A DNA stretch of 64,000 nt from Altererythrobacter sp. H2 (GCF_035319885.1 NZ_CP141285.1:1612001-1676000); one strand, 5' to 3'; shown: positions 10,360 to 20,112, numbered from the stretch's first letter. Program-made: numbers and translations. Notes: generated by a model not told the origin, from the letters alone.

Positions 10360-12309
10360 TCAGTTCACGGTCGCCCGGAACCTGAAGGCGAACGACTGCG
10401 ATGCTGGCAGGTCCGGCGCCAGGCCGATGACGGTGCCTGCGGCAAATGATGCCCCGAACGGATCGGTTTCGTCGGCCCCCGTGTTGTCGTCATCCTCTGC
10501 CGTAGTGGCACCGGAGCAGTTTGTTCCTGTCCTGAGGCTGCCTGCCACATAGGTTGTATCCAGCGGCAGGGTATCCGTTGCGATGACAGTTGCCGCGCTG
10601 ACCGTGCCGGTGTTGCTGACCGTCACGCAATATTCCATCAGCGCGCCCGGCATTGCCTTCGGATTGGTCGTCCCGTTGACCGGATCGGAGATCACGGTGC
10701 TGGCCTTGGTGATGTTCAGGGTGGTGATAGGGTGGCAGAAGGTGATGTCGCTCAGGGAAATTGCCTGCTGTCCCGGATTGATGGGAGCGAGAGTGTGGTT
10801 GCCATAGCGGATGATGATCGTGTCGATCGGACCGCTGAACGTCGCCACCACCGTGCCATCAGCCGAGTCGTTGTTTGCCGCGGCATCACCGTAGGCGGAG
10901 TTGGCGATGACATAGTTGGCAACGCCGTTGGTGAGAGTGGGCGCAACATTGGCGCCGGCAAGCCGGCCTTCGACGGTCACCACATCGGCAAACTGGTTGG
11001 CGCCGAAATCCAGATCGTAGATGCGAAACTGTGCACCCTGCATAACCTTGGGCAGGGTAATCGTGGTCACGACCCGCGCGCTCCGGTCTGGCAGGTCGAC
11101 CAGCTGGACCAGGGATTTCTGGTTCAGAATGCCGCCGTTGACGATGGTCTGCAAATTGGGCGATTGCCCGCCCAGTGCGGCGTTGTTCAGCCAGAGCCCC
11201 GGATTGGTGAGGGCGAACCCGATCGAGCCGAGCGTCGAGAGCGGATAGCTGTTGGAAGTGCTGCCCGCGGCCCAGCTTAACGGATCCCAGTCGAACAGGA
11301 CGTTTCCTGCCGGGCAGATCAGTGTTGGCGGAATCCCTGCAACCCGGGCTCCGGCAACCGTGAACGATACGGAGGCAAAATCATCTTCGGTGGTGATCCC
11401 ATTGCCCGGCGTGGAGTCGTTATCGATGGCACTGCTTGCAGTGATCTCCGCAGTGTTGGTGATCGTCGCCCCGGCACTCGCGTTGATCGTGCCGGTAATA
11501 TCAATGCTTCGCGACTGGCCGACCGGAATGGATCCGGCGGTCCACACCCCCGTTGCGGAATTGAAGGTTCCGGTGCCGCTGGCGGAGCCGAACACGAAGC
11601 CTGCAGGCAGAATATCTGTCACCACCACACCATCGGCAGCGAGCGCTGACGATGCGGCGTTGCTGACAGTCAGGCGCCAGGTCACGGAGCCTCCACCCGC
11701 CGGCACAGTTCCAATCAGCGATTTGCTCAACGACAGATCGGCGGCCGGCGCTGCGGTCAGGATCAGGTCGGCGCGGCGGAACGAGCCGTCGTCGGCTGTG
11801 GGAAACAGATCGCAGATTTCCAGGCGCCAGGTGCCATTGGATGGTCCGCCGTTAAAGGCGGTCAAAGCGTTGTTGGGGCGAAAAGTGTTTTGATAAGGCG
11901 GCGCGGTGATGGCGTGGTTCCCTGACAGGCTGTCAGTGTTCACTACCTGTGCGGCCGCATCGTCGAGGAGGACGTTGAAGTTGTCTCCGTCGATGTTGTC
12001 GATGTCGCCGTTGACCAGTTGTACCCGGGTGCCATCGGGTGACTGGAGGGTGATCTGCAGGTCCCCGCGCCAGGTATGGGTCGCAAGAACGCCGATATTC
12101 ACGTCGGCCACCGTAAAGGTGTTGGTCACGCTGAAGTTCCGCACCAGCGGGGCAGTGCATGTTGTGCCGCCGTCGATATTGCCCGTCGTCGTCTGCGAGA
12201 AGGTGAAGGAAGATTGCGCCATGGCCGCGGGCGCAAGGCCAAGGCCGGCCGATACGACCAGAGCCAGGCGAAGCAGGGCAACCATTACGGTGCGGAGCCG
12301 GAGAGTCAT
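10360..12309 (-). CDS. Exported P-domain plus DUF11-repeat protein
   Basis: 649 residues from ATG 12309, which has GGGGAGG five bases upstream and shares one base with the stop of the preceding gene; GTG 12312 is an alternative. A signal peptide ends AAMAQ. Residues about 35-190 resemble a proprotein-convertase P/Homo B domain (jelly-roll, with THTWRGDLQITLQSPDG and NGTWRLEICD motifs). Next comes a DUF11 (TIGR01451-type) domain (ADLSLSKSL ... SVTWRLTVSN), a middle domain of unknown fold, and a second DUF11 domain beginning ITKASTVISDPVNG. The protein ends in FRFRATVN, like the other short members of this operon. No catalytic protease domain accompanies the P-domain. Probably a secreted or surface beta-sandwich protein; last gene of the operon. 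Confidence 0.75.
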   Translation of the reverse strand: MTLRLRTVMVALLRLALVVSAGLGLAPAAMAQSSFTFSQTTTGNIDGGTTCTAPLVRNFSVTNTFTVADVNIGVLATHTWRGDLQITLQSPDGTRVQLVNGDIDNIDGDNFNVLLDDAAAQVVNTDSLSGNHAITAPPYQNTFRPNNALTAFNGGPSNGTWRLEICDLFPTADDGSFRRADLILTAAPAADLSLSKSLIGTVPAGGGSVTWRLTVSNAASSALAADGVVVTDILPAGFVFGSASGTGTFNSATGVWTAGSIPVGQSRSIDITGTINASAGATITNTAEITASSAIDNDSTPGNGITTEDDFASVSFTVAGARVAGIPPTLICPAGNVLFDWDPLSWAAGSTSNSYPLSTLGSIGFALTNPGLWLNNAALGGQSPNLQTIVNGGILNQKSLVQLVDLPDRSARVVTTITLPKVMQGAQFRIYDLDFGANQFADVVTVEGRLAGANVAPTLTNGVANYVIANSAYGDAAANNDSADGTVVATFSGPIDTIIIRYGNHTLAPINPGQQAISLSDITFCHPITTLNITKASTVISDPVNGTTNPKAMPGALMEYCVTVSNTGTVSAATVIATDTLPLDTTYVAGSLRTGTNCSGATTAEDDDNTGADETDPFGASFAAGTVIGLAPDLPASQSFAFRFRATVN

Positions 12310-15300
12310 CACTGCCTCCCCAGCCCGAGGAAGGCGAAGCTGTCAGCATCGAACTTGACCCGGACCGAGGCGAACAGGCCCTTGTCCGTGCTGCGCGCAG
12401 CGGAAAAGTCGGGATCGCGAAAGCCGGTCACGTTATAGCCCACCGTCACCAGCGTGTCCTTTGCCGGACGGAAACCGATTTGCGGGCCGATGGCGAAGCT
12501 GGTGGTGCCTTCGTCCAGGTTGGCGCGGACAGTCGCGCTGCCGCCGATCTCGACCCGCTCGCCAAGACCGATGCGTGCATCCAAACCGCCGAGCACGGTT
12601 GTGCTGCCCAGGTCAAATCCTTCAAACTTGTCAACGTTGTAGCGCGCTCCCAGGAACAGCCCGATCTCGGTCCGCCGGACCTGTTCGCCATCATCCATGC
12701 CGCGTGGCGACCAGTTCGTCGAGAGGCTGGCGATCAGCCGCTGTGCCTTGGCGTCGCCGGTCACTGCCAATGCGGTCCGTCCGGCAGGGCCGGTTTCGCC
12801 TGCCACCGCGCCCGCCACGCGGTCGCTGCGGAATTCCAGTTTGGCAAGCGCAGCGAACGGCGATTCGTCTGGCCGGTATGCCATCGACATTGCAGCGTCG
12901 AACACTTCGGTTTCCGCGGCAGTGTCCGACAGGGCCCGGGTCCACGTGGCCCCCGAACCGACCACGATACCTTCGCCCAGCTGGCGGATCACGCCGAAGG
13001 TCACACCCTTGCGGTCGGCGAGTTCTCCGTCACGATATTCAGCCCGGATTGTTGCCGCCCACTGGTCCTTCCGCCAGCCGGCACCGAGGGTGACGGCAGT
13101 GAAGTCTTCGAACAATTGGCCGGACTCGCCCAAGTGGCCGCCCGACGCTGCCGGATGTTCGGAATTGACCAGGTCGAACGGGTCAGCGCCGGCAAGCGCG
13201 CGATTGCCATCGACGGTCGCATCAAGGGTGAGGCTGGAGGTAACCTGGAAGTTCTGGGCGAGGCCGAAGGCGGCGTAGCTTCGCTTGCCGAGTTCGTCGA
13301 CATCCTGCTGGCCCAAAGTGGCGAGCATCCGGCTGCCGCGCCAGGGTGACAGCTCGACGCCGCCGTTGAAGGTGCGCGCGTCCAGGTTCTCGCCATCGGC
13401 CACCTCGTAATTGCCGACCAGTCGCAGCCAGTCCGTCATGGCATAGCGTGCGCGAAGCCGGTGGCGGGCGGGGAGGTCGACCGCTTCGGCTTTGTCGATA
13501 GCGACGCTGGTCGAGGCACCCAGTTCGAGGCGGTTGCCCAACAGGCGCTGCGTCACTCCGGCCTCGATCACGGTGGAATCACCCTTCGTGCCATCGGGCC
13601 GGCTGTCAGCGAAGTGCGCAACTGCGATCCGGGCGTCGGTATTGCCGGTGCGCCAGGCTGCACCCAGCTGGACCGCTTGCCGTTCGCCTGCGTCGGACAG
13701 GCTCTGGTCATGCCAGGCGCTCGCCACGAAAGAGAGCTGCTCGCTCGCTGCGAAGCGAGCGTCCACACCGATTTTCCGACGGCCAAGTTCGGCGCCGTTC
13801 TGCTGCCCGGTGCCATAATCCTGATCGACTGAGCGAGCATAAGCGAGCAGGTCGATCGAACCGGTCCGGTGCTCCGCTTCGACGAGCCAGCCCGTGGCAT
13901 TGCCGCCTTCGCGCCGGCTCATGCCCATCTCGGCCCGGACCTCGGTGGTATGACCAATCCGGGCGCGCAGATCGATTGCGCCCAGTTCCGTCCGGGCACC
14001 TTCACCGCGGTCAGTGAGGGCGGTGGCACCGAGGCGGACGCTGCCATCCGCGAAAGTGTAATCGGCGCGAACGCCTCCGTTCCAGGTCCTGGCGCCAAGC
14101 CCGTCGAGGACTTCGTAATCGATGACGATAAACTGGGGGTTGAGATCGAAGTCCCGGCTCAACACTGGCTCCCGGAAAGTCACAGTCCCTGACAGCAGAT
14201 CGACATCGTAATCGAGAAAGCGGGTCAATTCGCGGCGCGAAACAATCAGTTCCGGGCGGAACCGATCACGCACTTCAATTGCGATCTTTTCCGAATTGGC
14301 CAGGATATTGCGGTCATTCAGGCGATAGGGGCCGGTGAGGCCGCTGCCCTGGATCTCGTCCCGGCGATACCGGCTGGCGGTCTCTGCGGCAAAGGCCTGC
14401 GCGTGAAGGTTTCCGAACAGGCCCTCGGCCTTAACGCCGGTGGCGGTGCGTTGGTAGCGGGCCAGAATGGTCTGGTCGAAACCGGTGACGAAGTCCCCGT
14501 ATAGCGCGTAGAAGGTGCTGCTTTCGATCCGGATGTAGAGCTTTTCCTGGCTGGCAGCGTCGAACCGGCGATCCGAACCGTCAGCAAACACCGTGTAATA
14601 GGCGTTCGGATCGATTCCACCGAGCAATTGCTGGTCGTCGCGCTGCTTGGCGCTGTCATAGGCCATCGTCACCAGAAAGCGGCCGAGGATCCGGCCCTTG
14701 GCATAGAAAGCAACGCGCGCTTCATCACCCAGATCAGAGTCGAAACGGCCGGTGCGCTCCATATTGTCAGCCACCGTCTTCGCGCCGACGGACCCTTCCG
14801 CCAGGCCGACCAAGGTCCAGTCAAGATCACCCGGGACCACCCAGGTGTCGATGTTCTGGATGCGCGCTGCATCGCGATCGGCAAAACTGAAACCGAGCTG
14901 CAGCGGGCCGGAAACCATGGTCGGGGCAAGCTCGATCAAGGCAACGCCATCATCACCTTCCACGGTCCAGCTGGAAGACGCAGAGCCCTGGCCGGTCAGT
15001 TGGCGCAGCTGGAGTTGGTCGAGCATGGCAGCACTCTGGTACGGCTCGCTGACCGAGACATTGCCGGACATGCCGGCCCGGATCGGCCGGCCCTTGCGGT
15101 CCGTCAGGCGAACGGCTGCAACCGGGCGGCTCTTGCCATCTGCGACCAGCTGCGAACGGTCCGCCAGCAATTCAGCGCGCCAGGGAGAGGAGACGAATGC
15201 GACTTCGCGGCTAAGGTCTGCGTGGACCTGGCCATCTGCATTGCGGACGATCGCCCTCAACCTGGTGGTTGCTTCCTGCAGGGCCACGCCGCGCCAGATT

Positions 15301-17375
15301 GATACGGCGTGGGTCTTGCGTTTGGCTGCCTTGACGCCCTCAAAGGCGACCGGATCGACCGGCTTGCCGTCGACCGTCAGTTCTACCTTCTGGTTGACTT
15401 CATGGCGCACCACGACCCGAACCGAAGGGGCCCGCGGGTTATGGTCCAGTTCCGGGAACAGGAATTCGGCTGGTCCGTCGCCCAGTTCGAGCCAGTCGGT
15501 CTCGCTGCCGGCGGCTTCCTGGTTCGAGCGCGCGCTTGACCCGTCCAAGGGGGCATCGGTCTCGGCTTCCGCTTGCGTGGGCGTTTCAGCCGGTCCGGCC
15601 GGCGCTCGTGGGGCCCAGCCGGGGACCTCAGCGGCGAAGTCTGCCACCACCAGGCTGCCGCCCTGGCCAATAACGAAGCGCGAGATCGCACTCCCGGCGC
15701 TGCGGGTCGAACGGTCGCAATCGATGAAGCGGCCACCCTCGGGCAGGGTCTGGCGCTGAACCTGTACCACATGGGTGCCGGGAACAACGCCCTCGAAGTG
15801 GTAGCGGCCGTCGCGGTCGGTGATGGCGAAACTTCCGTCTTCCAGCATCACCCGCACACCGGGAATGCCGATGCGCCCTTCCGTTACCGAGCACGAACCA
15901 GCCGTCACCCGTCCGATTACCGTCATCCGCGAAGCAATCGTGTCGCGGTCAATGCGCACACCAACTTCCGCGACCGATCGGTTGCCACGCGGGTCGACCG
16001 CTTCAACCCGATTTAGCGCCTGACCGGCGGGCGCATCCGCCCGAACGACCATCGCGTAGGTCAGCCGGGTTGAAGCGCCCGGTGCAATCGCAGGGATTGC
16101 GAAGGTCATCTGGCGTCCATCGGGGCTGATGGTGACCGCGTTGCCGGCGTCAGCACCGTCGATCCGGATCGAGTCCGGGCGCAGGCGAAGCCATGGGGAA
16201 GGGGTATCGGTCAGGGTGATGTTCCGCTTGGCCCGCTGGCTGTCGGCATTGCGCACCGTGACAGTGTAGAACACTGCGTCCCCCGGCTGCGCGCGTGTGC
16301 GCGAGGCGGACTTGCTGAGGCTGACTGCAACCCCCGGGCGATCAACCGGGATGTCGATGCGCACAGGTTCGATCGTCAGCAGGGGGAAGGGAGCGCCGTA
16401 TGAGGAATCGGAGATGACAAAGGCGGAACCGTCCGGCCGGGAAAGGGTGGCGAGTTCCGCCCGCGTCGCCACGGACGGCGCGGAATACGGGGCTGGGGGC
16501 TCCACTATCACCCGATAGTTGCCGAATGGAGCCAGCGGGAACCGGTACTCGCCGGGCGACATCGGATGCACCGTGCCTGAGCCATCGGTGATCGGCTGGC
16601 CGGAAAAGACTGTCGAGGGCCAGGGCGTCAGCCCATCTTCGGCAAAAACCTGTGCCGGAGCGCCGGTGGCAGCGTCCACCAGCGAAACGCGCGCACCGGA
16701 CACGAGCGAGCCGTCTTCGCTGTCGAAAACGAAGCCGAACGGGTCAGCCAGAACAGATACAACCGTTGTGCTGACCGGTGCGGAGTTCTCGTCATGTGCC
16801 ACGGAAATCGTGATCGGTTCACCGTTTACCACGCTCAGGATGCAATCGCCCTGCTGGAAGCCGGGCGGAATGGACCGCGTCCGGATCGCACCGGTGAAGA
16901 CGCCCGAATTTACACCCGTTTCGAAAACGCTGAGGACTTCGCGGTCGCCCCGGGTTGTCGTAATGATCACGGAAACCTGGTCAACTGCGGCCGGATCGCG
17001 GTTGGCAATGGCCGCATCGAACCGCACGATGAGGACTTCACCCGCCCGCAACTGCTGCGTTGCCTCTACCGAGACTGCGCCGCCGGACGAACCGTCACCG
17101 GGCAGGATGGGCAGGGGGGTGCCATTGCACAGGGACGGAGCAACCGTCAGTGAACTGCTGCTGCTTGCCAACGGGTGGTAGGTCTGGAGGCTGATCGGTG
17201 CCTGGACAACCGGGATGCTCACCGTGTTGGAGCCTCCGGCACGCGAAGCGCCGCCTTCGGACCAGGTGGCCCGGGCGGTGTTGGTGATGGTCTGGGCCTG
17301 GGCCGGGGTGAGGCCGAGCAGCAGCATGATAAGCAATGCCGCTGCCAGCTCACGGAAAGACTTCAAGCGAACCAT
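12309..17375 (-). CDS. Giant DUF11/SdrD-B/Ig-like protein fused to a predicted outer-membrane beta-barrel
   Basis: 1688 residues. Signal peptide 1-27 (ends TPAQAQ), then an N-terminal block NTARATW shared in form with the neighbouring operon proteins. About 215-300 is an SdrD-B/CarboxypepD-like domain, about 340-470 a DUF11 domain (VSLSKSASRTRAQPGDAVFY), and about 480-560 a second SdrD-B-like domain (TDRDGRYHFEGVVPGTHVV). A Ser/Pro/Glu linker and an invasin-like Ig segment (SQLVADGKSRPVAAVRLTD) follow. From about 880 to the end it shows long alternating amphipathic strands (ARVAFYAKGRI, YALYGDFVTGF, GVRADYTFADGSVRLGA), read as a large beta-barrel ending in a short aromatic strand. This arrangement would display the beta-sandwich domains from an outer-membrane anchor; which face they lie on is not visible. 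Family known to me only as a DUF11-containing protein. Confidence 0.7.
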   Translation of the reverse strand: MVRLKSFRELAAALLIMLLLGLTPAQAQTITNTARATWSEGGASRAGGSNTVSIPVVQAPISLQTYHPLASSSSSLTVAPSLCNGTPLPILPGDGSSGGAVSVEATQQLRAGEVLIVRFDAAIANRDPAAVDQVSVIITTTRGDREVLSVFETGVNSGVFTGAIRTRSIPPGFQQGDCILSVVNGEPITISVAHDENSAPVSTTVVSVLADPFGFVFDSEDGSLVSGARVSLVDAATGAPAQVFAEDGLTPWPSTVFSGQPITDGSGTVHPMSPGEYRFPLAPFGNYRVIVEPPAPYSAPSVATRAELATLSRPDGSAFVISDSSYGAPFPLLTIEPVRIDIPVDRPGVAVSLSKSASRTRAQPGDAVFYTVTVRNADSQRAKRNITLTDTPSPWLRLRPDSIRIDGADAGNAVTISPDGRQMTFAIPAIAPGASTRLTYAMVVRADAPAGQALNRVEAVDPRGNRSVAEVGVRIDRDTIASRMTVIGRVTAGSCSVTEGRIGIPGVRVMLEDGSFAITDRDGRYHFEGVVPGTHVVQVQRQTLPEGGRFIDCDRSTRSAGSAISRFVIGQGGSLVVADFAAEVPGWAPRAPAGPAETPTQAEAETDAPLDGSSARSNQEAAGSETDWLELGDGPAEFLFPELDHNPRAPSVRVVVRHEVNQKVELTVDGKPVDPVAFEGVKAAKRKTHAVSIWRGVALQEATTRLRAIVRNADGQVHADLSREVAFVSSPWRAELLADRSQLVADGKSRPVAAVRLTDRKGRPIRAGMSGNVSVSEPYQSAAMLDQLQLRQLTGQGSASSSWTVEGDDGVALIELAPTMVSGPLQLGFSFADRDAARIQNIDTWVVPGDLDWTLVGLAEGSVGAKTVADNMERTGRFDSDLGDEARVAFYAKGRILGRFLVTMAYDSAKQRDDQQLLGGIDPNAYYTVFADGSDRRFDAASQEKLYIRIESSTFYALYGDFVTGFDQTILARYQRTATGVKAEGLFGNLHAQAFAAETASRYRRDEIQGSGLTGPYRLNDRNILANSEKIAIEVRDRFRPELIVSRRELTRFLDYDVDLLSGTVTFREPVLSRDFDLNPQFIVIDYEVLDGLGARTWNGGVRADYTFADGSVRLGATALTDRGEGARTELGAIDLRARIGHTTEVRAEMGMSRREGGNATGWLVEAEHRTGSIDLLAYARSVDQDYGTGQQNGAELGRRKIGVDARFAASEQLSFVASAWHDQSLSDAGERQAVQLGAAWRTGNTDARIAVAHFADSRPDGTKGDSTVIEAGVTQRLLGNRLELGASTSVAIDKAEAVDLPARHRLRARYAMTDWLRLVGNYEVADGENLDARTFNGGVELSPWRGSRMLATLGQQDVDELGKRSYAAFGLAQNFQVTSSLTLDATVDGNRALAGADPFDLVNSEHPAASGGHLGESGQLFEDFTAVTLGAGWRKDQWAATIRAEYRDGELADRKGVTFGVIRQLGEGIVVGSGATWTRALSDTAAETEVFDAAMSMAYRPDESPFAALAKLEFRSDRVAGAVAGETGPAGRTALAVTGDAKAQRLIASLSTNWSPRGMDDGEQVRRTEIGLFLGARYNVDKFEGFDLGSTTVLGGLDARIGLGERVEIGGSATVRANLDEGTTSFAIGPQIGFRPAKDTLVTVGYNVTGFRDPDFSAARSTDKGLFASVRVKFDADSFAFLGLGRQ

Positions 17376-17416
17376 AGTGGCATGGCCGGCGCCGGAGCGC
17401 CGGCCGGAACCTGTTC

Positions 17417-18502
17417 TCAGTCGACCGTCGCGCGGAAGACGAGGGCCGCGTGCTGGCCGCCCGTCAGATCAGGCAACGTGCCGGTAACCTCGCCGGCTGC
17501 AAACGTGCCGCTGCCAGTGACGGTTGCCGTGCAGGCATTGCTTGCCAGCGCAACCGGACCGGTGATGTTGACCGCGCCCGTCTGTGTGAGGCCTGCCGGA
17601 ACGGGGTCACTGACGAGAATGTCGGTCGCCGTGGCAGCACCGCCCGTATTGGCAACCACGATGCAGTATTCCACCGTTGCGCCCGGAATGGCCTTGGGGT
17701 TGGTGGTCCCGTTGACCGGATCTTCGACCACTGCGCTGACCTTGGATGCGGTCAGATTGGCGCCGGCAATGATCCAGCTGCCGGTATCCGAATGGATGCC
17801 GTCCGTGGCAACGTCGCCAGTGGCATCGCCCGCTGCGTCGGCGAAGGTATCTTGGACCGCCATGGGGTCGTCCACGTCCGCAGAATCGTCTGCGGTGATC
17901 GCCGTGCCGCCCGAACCGGCAAAGCCGTCGATCTGGGTGACGCCATTGGCAAACTGTGCGGAAAGGATCACGCTGGTTGTCTGGCTGTCGGTCGGCAATA
18001 CAGCAGGCGGGCCAACGGTCACAATCATGTCCGAAACGACATAGACGGTAGCGTCGTCGCCTGAGGCGAGGTCAGCCAGCGAACTCGCCAGGGTGTCTCC
18101 CGCGCTGAATCCTGCGACGCCGTCGGTCTCGACATAGATCCGCACATTGGTGGGATCGAAATCATCCGACGTCACTTGCTCTGCTGCGAGCAGGAAATCG
18201 ACCGTATCGTTTGACAGGTTGGTGACCAGGAAGGTGGTGACCACGTCGGTCTGACCCGGTGCCACCGAAACCGCGGCGGAATCCTGCCATGTGACTGTGA
18301 CGTTGAGCTTGCGGTCAACCACGAATTCGTCCGTGGCGGTTGCCTGGGTCTGATCGACCCCGTTGACCCGGTAATCGACGAAAACGGTGTTCTCGATCGA
18401 TGTCCCGGCGGCGACGCCGACCGGAGCGGCTGCTGCGCCTGTTGCGCCTGCCACGAGCGCAAAAGCGCTGATGGAGGCCAAGAGTATACGCTTACCAGAC
18501 AT
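17417..18502 (-). CDS. Exported DUF11-type repeat protein
   Basis: 361 residues. A signal peptide ends near GAAAAP. The N-terminal block GTSIENTVFVDYRVNGV matches the start of the 19057-20028 product. A DUF11-type domain closes the protein (DPVNGTTNPKAIPGATVEYC, cut here at 20), with the C-terminus ALVFRATVD. A good ribosome site (GGGGAG) lies nine bases before ATG 18502. It has no sorting signal of the LPXTG or PEP-CTERM kind. Third gene of the minus-strand operon. Predicted secreted beta-sandwich protein, possibly a subunit displayed with the large barrel protein encoded next. Function unknown. Confidence 0.7.
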   Translation of the reverse strand: MSGKRILLASISAFALVAGATGAAAAPVGVAAGTSIENTVFVDYRVNGVDQTQATATDEFVVDRKLNVTVTWQDSAAVSVAPGQTDVVTTFLVTNLSNDTVDFLLAAEQVTSDDFDPTNVRIYVETDGVAGFSAGDTLASSLADLASGDDATVYVVSDMIVTVGPPAVLPTDSQTTSVILSAQFANGVTQIDGFAGSGGTAITADDSADVDDPMAVQDTFADAAGDATGDVATDGIHSDTGSWIIAGANLTASKVSAVVEDPVNGTTNPKAIPGATVEYCIVVANTGGAATATDILVSDPVPAGLTQTGAVNITGPVALASNACTATVTGSGTFAAGEVTGTLPDLTGGQHAALVFRATVD

Positions 18503-18568
18503 TAATAGGTGCTCCCCTGTGGTGCCGTGACCTCAGCCTCGGCGTTAAGAAGTTGAAGTTGGTGGTAG

Positions 18569-19042
18569 TCAGCGAACCGTTGCCGTGTAGGTCACAGCGC
18601 CACTCGCGCCGGGCTCAAGCCGGGCCAAAGTCCACCGGACATGGGTGACGTCTGCCAGCTCGGCTGGTCGACTTGCACCATCCTCCAGCGTCACCGAAAG
18701 AGAGGCGAGGCGCCCGAACGTTTTCGCTCCGTCGATGGACACGTCGAAGTCACCGTCTTCCGACAATGCCACTGCGCCGGGGACGGGGTTCGTGACCACG
18801 AAGTCCTCGACCAGCTCAGCCGACGTGTTGCGATAATTGGTGGTGAACACCACCCGGTCGCCGGGGATCACCTGACGCGGGTCCTCCAGCACGGTCCGCT
18901 GGACGCCGTTTTCCTCGACCGTCCGCGCCACCTTGACCTGGCCGCTCAGTTCGACCGCACCTGGCTGCTGCGCATGGGCCATCGGCACCGCGAGCTGCAT
19001 TACCAGCACGATGGAAAGCGCCACAAATATCCGGTTTAGCAT
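18569..19042 (-). CDS. Small exported DUF11-like protein
   Basis: 157 residues with a signal peptide ending AHAQQ, followed by a single beta-sandwich domain (VIPGDRVVFTTNYRNT, VVTNPVPG) and C-terminus VTYTATVR. The spacing of the strands matches one DUF11 unit. It lies 14 bases downstream of the 19057-20028 gene on the same strand, so it is co-transcribed. The small size suggests a minor subunit, chaperone-like partner or cap of the neighbouring repeat proteins; this is inference only. Confidence 0.65.
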   Translation of the reverse strand: MLNRIFVALSIVLVMQLAVPMAHAQQPGAVELSGQVKVARTVEENGVQRTVLEDPRQVIPGDRVVFTTNYRNTSAELVEDFVVTNPVPGAVALSEDGDFDVSIDGAKTFGRLASLSVTLEDGASRPAELADVTHVRWTLARLEPGASGAVTYTATVR

Positions 19043-19056
19043 CGTTCGTTTCCCAA

Positions 19057-20028
19057 TCAGTCGATCGCGACCTGGAAGGTCACGGTATGGGTGGTGCCGG
19101 CTGCGACAGTGCCGAGGTCAACAGCGATGCCGGCAGCAGAAGCTTCGCCGATGTCCGCGTCGGCGGCGTCAGTCAGGGCGGCGCTGTCTAGTTCGAGAGT
19201 GCCGGTCGCGTAGCTGGTAGATGCCGGAATGACGTCGGTAACCAGCAGATCGCTGACTGAGCCAGTGCCGGCCACGGTGGCGGTAATGGTAAAGGTTACG
19301 ATAGCACCGGGCACAGGCTGGTTGCCGCCGAACGGATCGACGATTGCCGCGCTTTTGACGAGCGACACGGTGGCGACGCTGGCAATCAGCGAGCCAAGAT
19401 CATCGTCATCGGCGCCCGTGCTGCCGACAACGGCATCCACGCCGCTGTCTCCGGCTCCTGCGAAGGTCGTCCCGGGCGTGCCAGTGCCTGTCTCGGCTTC
19501 GGCAAGCAGGCGGACCTGGCTGGTATCACCGTCAGTAATTCCGCTTGGGCTGCTGAACAGAACGAACACAGTGATCGACTGGTCGGGGTCAAGATTGGCC
19601 GAGGTGCCGCCATTGGCGAGCAAAGTGTCGATTCCGGCATCGTATACGCCGTTACCGTTGGTATCGATTGCGAGGCTGTCGATGGTCACGTCGAAGTCGT
19701 TGCCGGCAATCGCCGGATCGGCGGTGAGCACGAACGGCTCCGTGCCGTTGCCCGAGTTGGTCACCGAGAAAGTCAGGACGGATGAGGAAGCAACGGGAAG
19801 GGCGCCAGCATCCTGGGATGCAACGGCCACATCCAGCAATTCGGCAACCTGGAAGGTCACCGTGTTTGAATCGATCGTCTGGCTCGGCCCGCCCGTGGAA
19901 TAGGTCGCGCTGGCGGTGTTCTCGATCAAAGTGCCCGCAGGCACGCCTGCAGCCAGCGCCGGCGAGGCAAGGACGATGGCCGATGCGGAACCCAGAAGGG
20001 CGGCGAAGCGAAGTGCAGCGTTTGTCAT
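19057..20028 (-). CDS. Exported DUF11-type repeat protein, first gene of the surface operon
   Basis: 323 residues. A signal peptide (ends SPALAAG) is followed by GTLIENTASATYSTGGPSQ, the same N-terminal motif as the 17417-18502 product. Two beta-sandwich regions follow, the second being DUF11-like (KSAAIVDPFGGNQPVPGAIV), and the C-terminus is VTFQVAID. Repeated acidic turns with D-x-N-G-x-Y (DTNGNGVYDAGID) could bind calcium. It is the promoter-proximal gene of a five-gene minus-strand operon, and its start lies 84 bases from the left end of the integrative element. Secreted; function unknown. Confidence 0.7.
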   Translation of the reverse strand: MTNAALRFAALLGSASAIVLASPALAAGVPAGTLIENTASATYSTGGPSQTIDSNTVTFQVAELLDVAVASQDAGALPVASSSVLTFSVTNSGNGTEPFVLTADPAIAGNDFDVTIDSLAIDTNGNGVYDAGIDTLLANGGTSANLDPDQSITVFVLFSSPSGITDGDTSQVRLLAEAETGTGTPGTTFAGAGDSGVDAVVGSTGADDDDLGSLIASVATVSLVKSAAIVDPFGGNQPVPGAIVTFTITATVAGTGSVSDLLVTDVIPASTSYATGTLELDSAALTDAADADIGEASAAGIAVDLGTVAAGTTHTVTFQVAID

Positions 20029-20112
20029 GTGCAGCGTAGTAACCGCAATTGGTTAACGAACCGCTGACGAAGCCTTAAAATTCAACTAGGTATTACCACA
20101 GGGGATGGTTGA

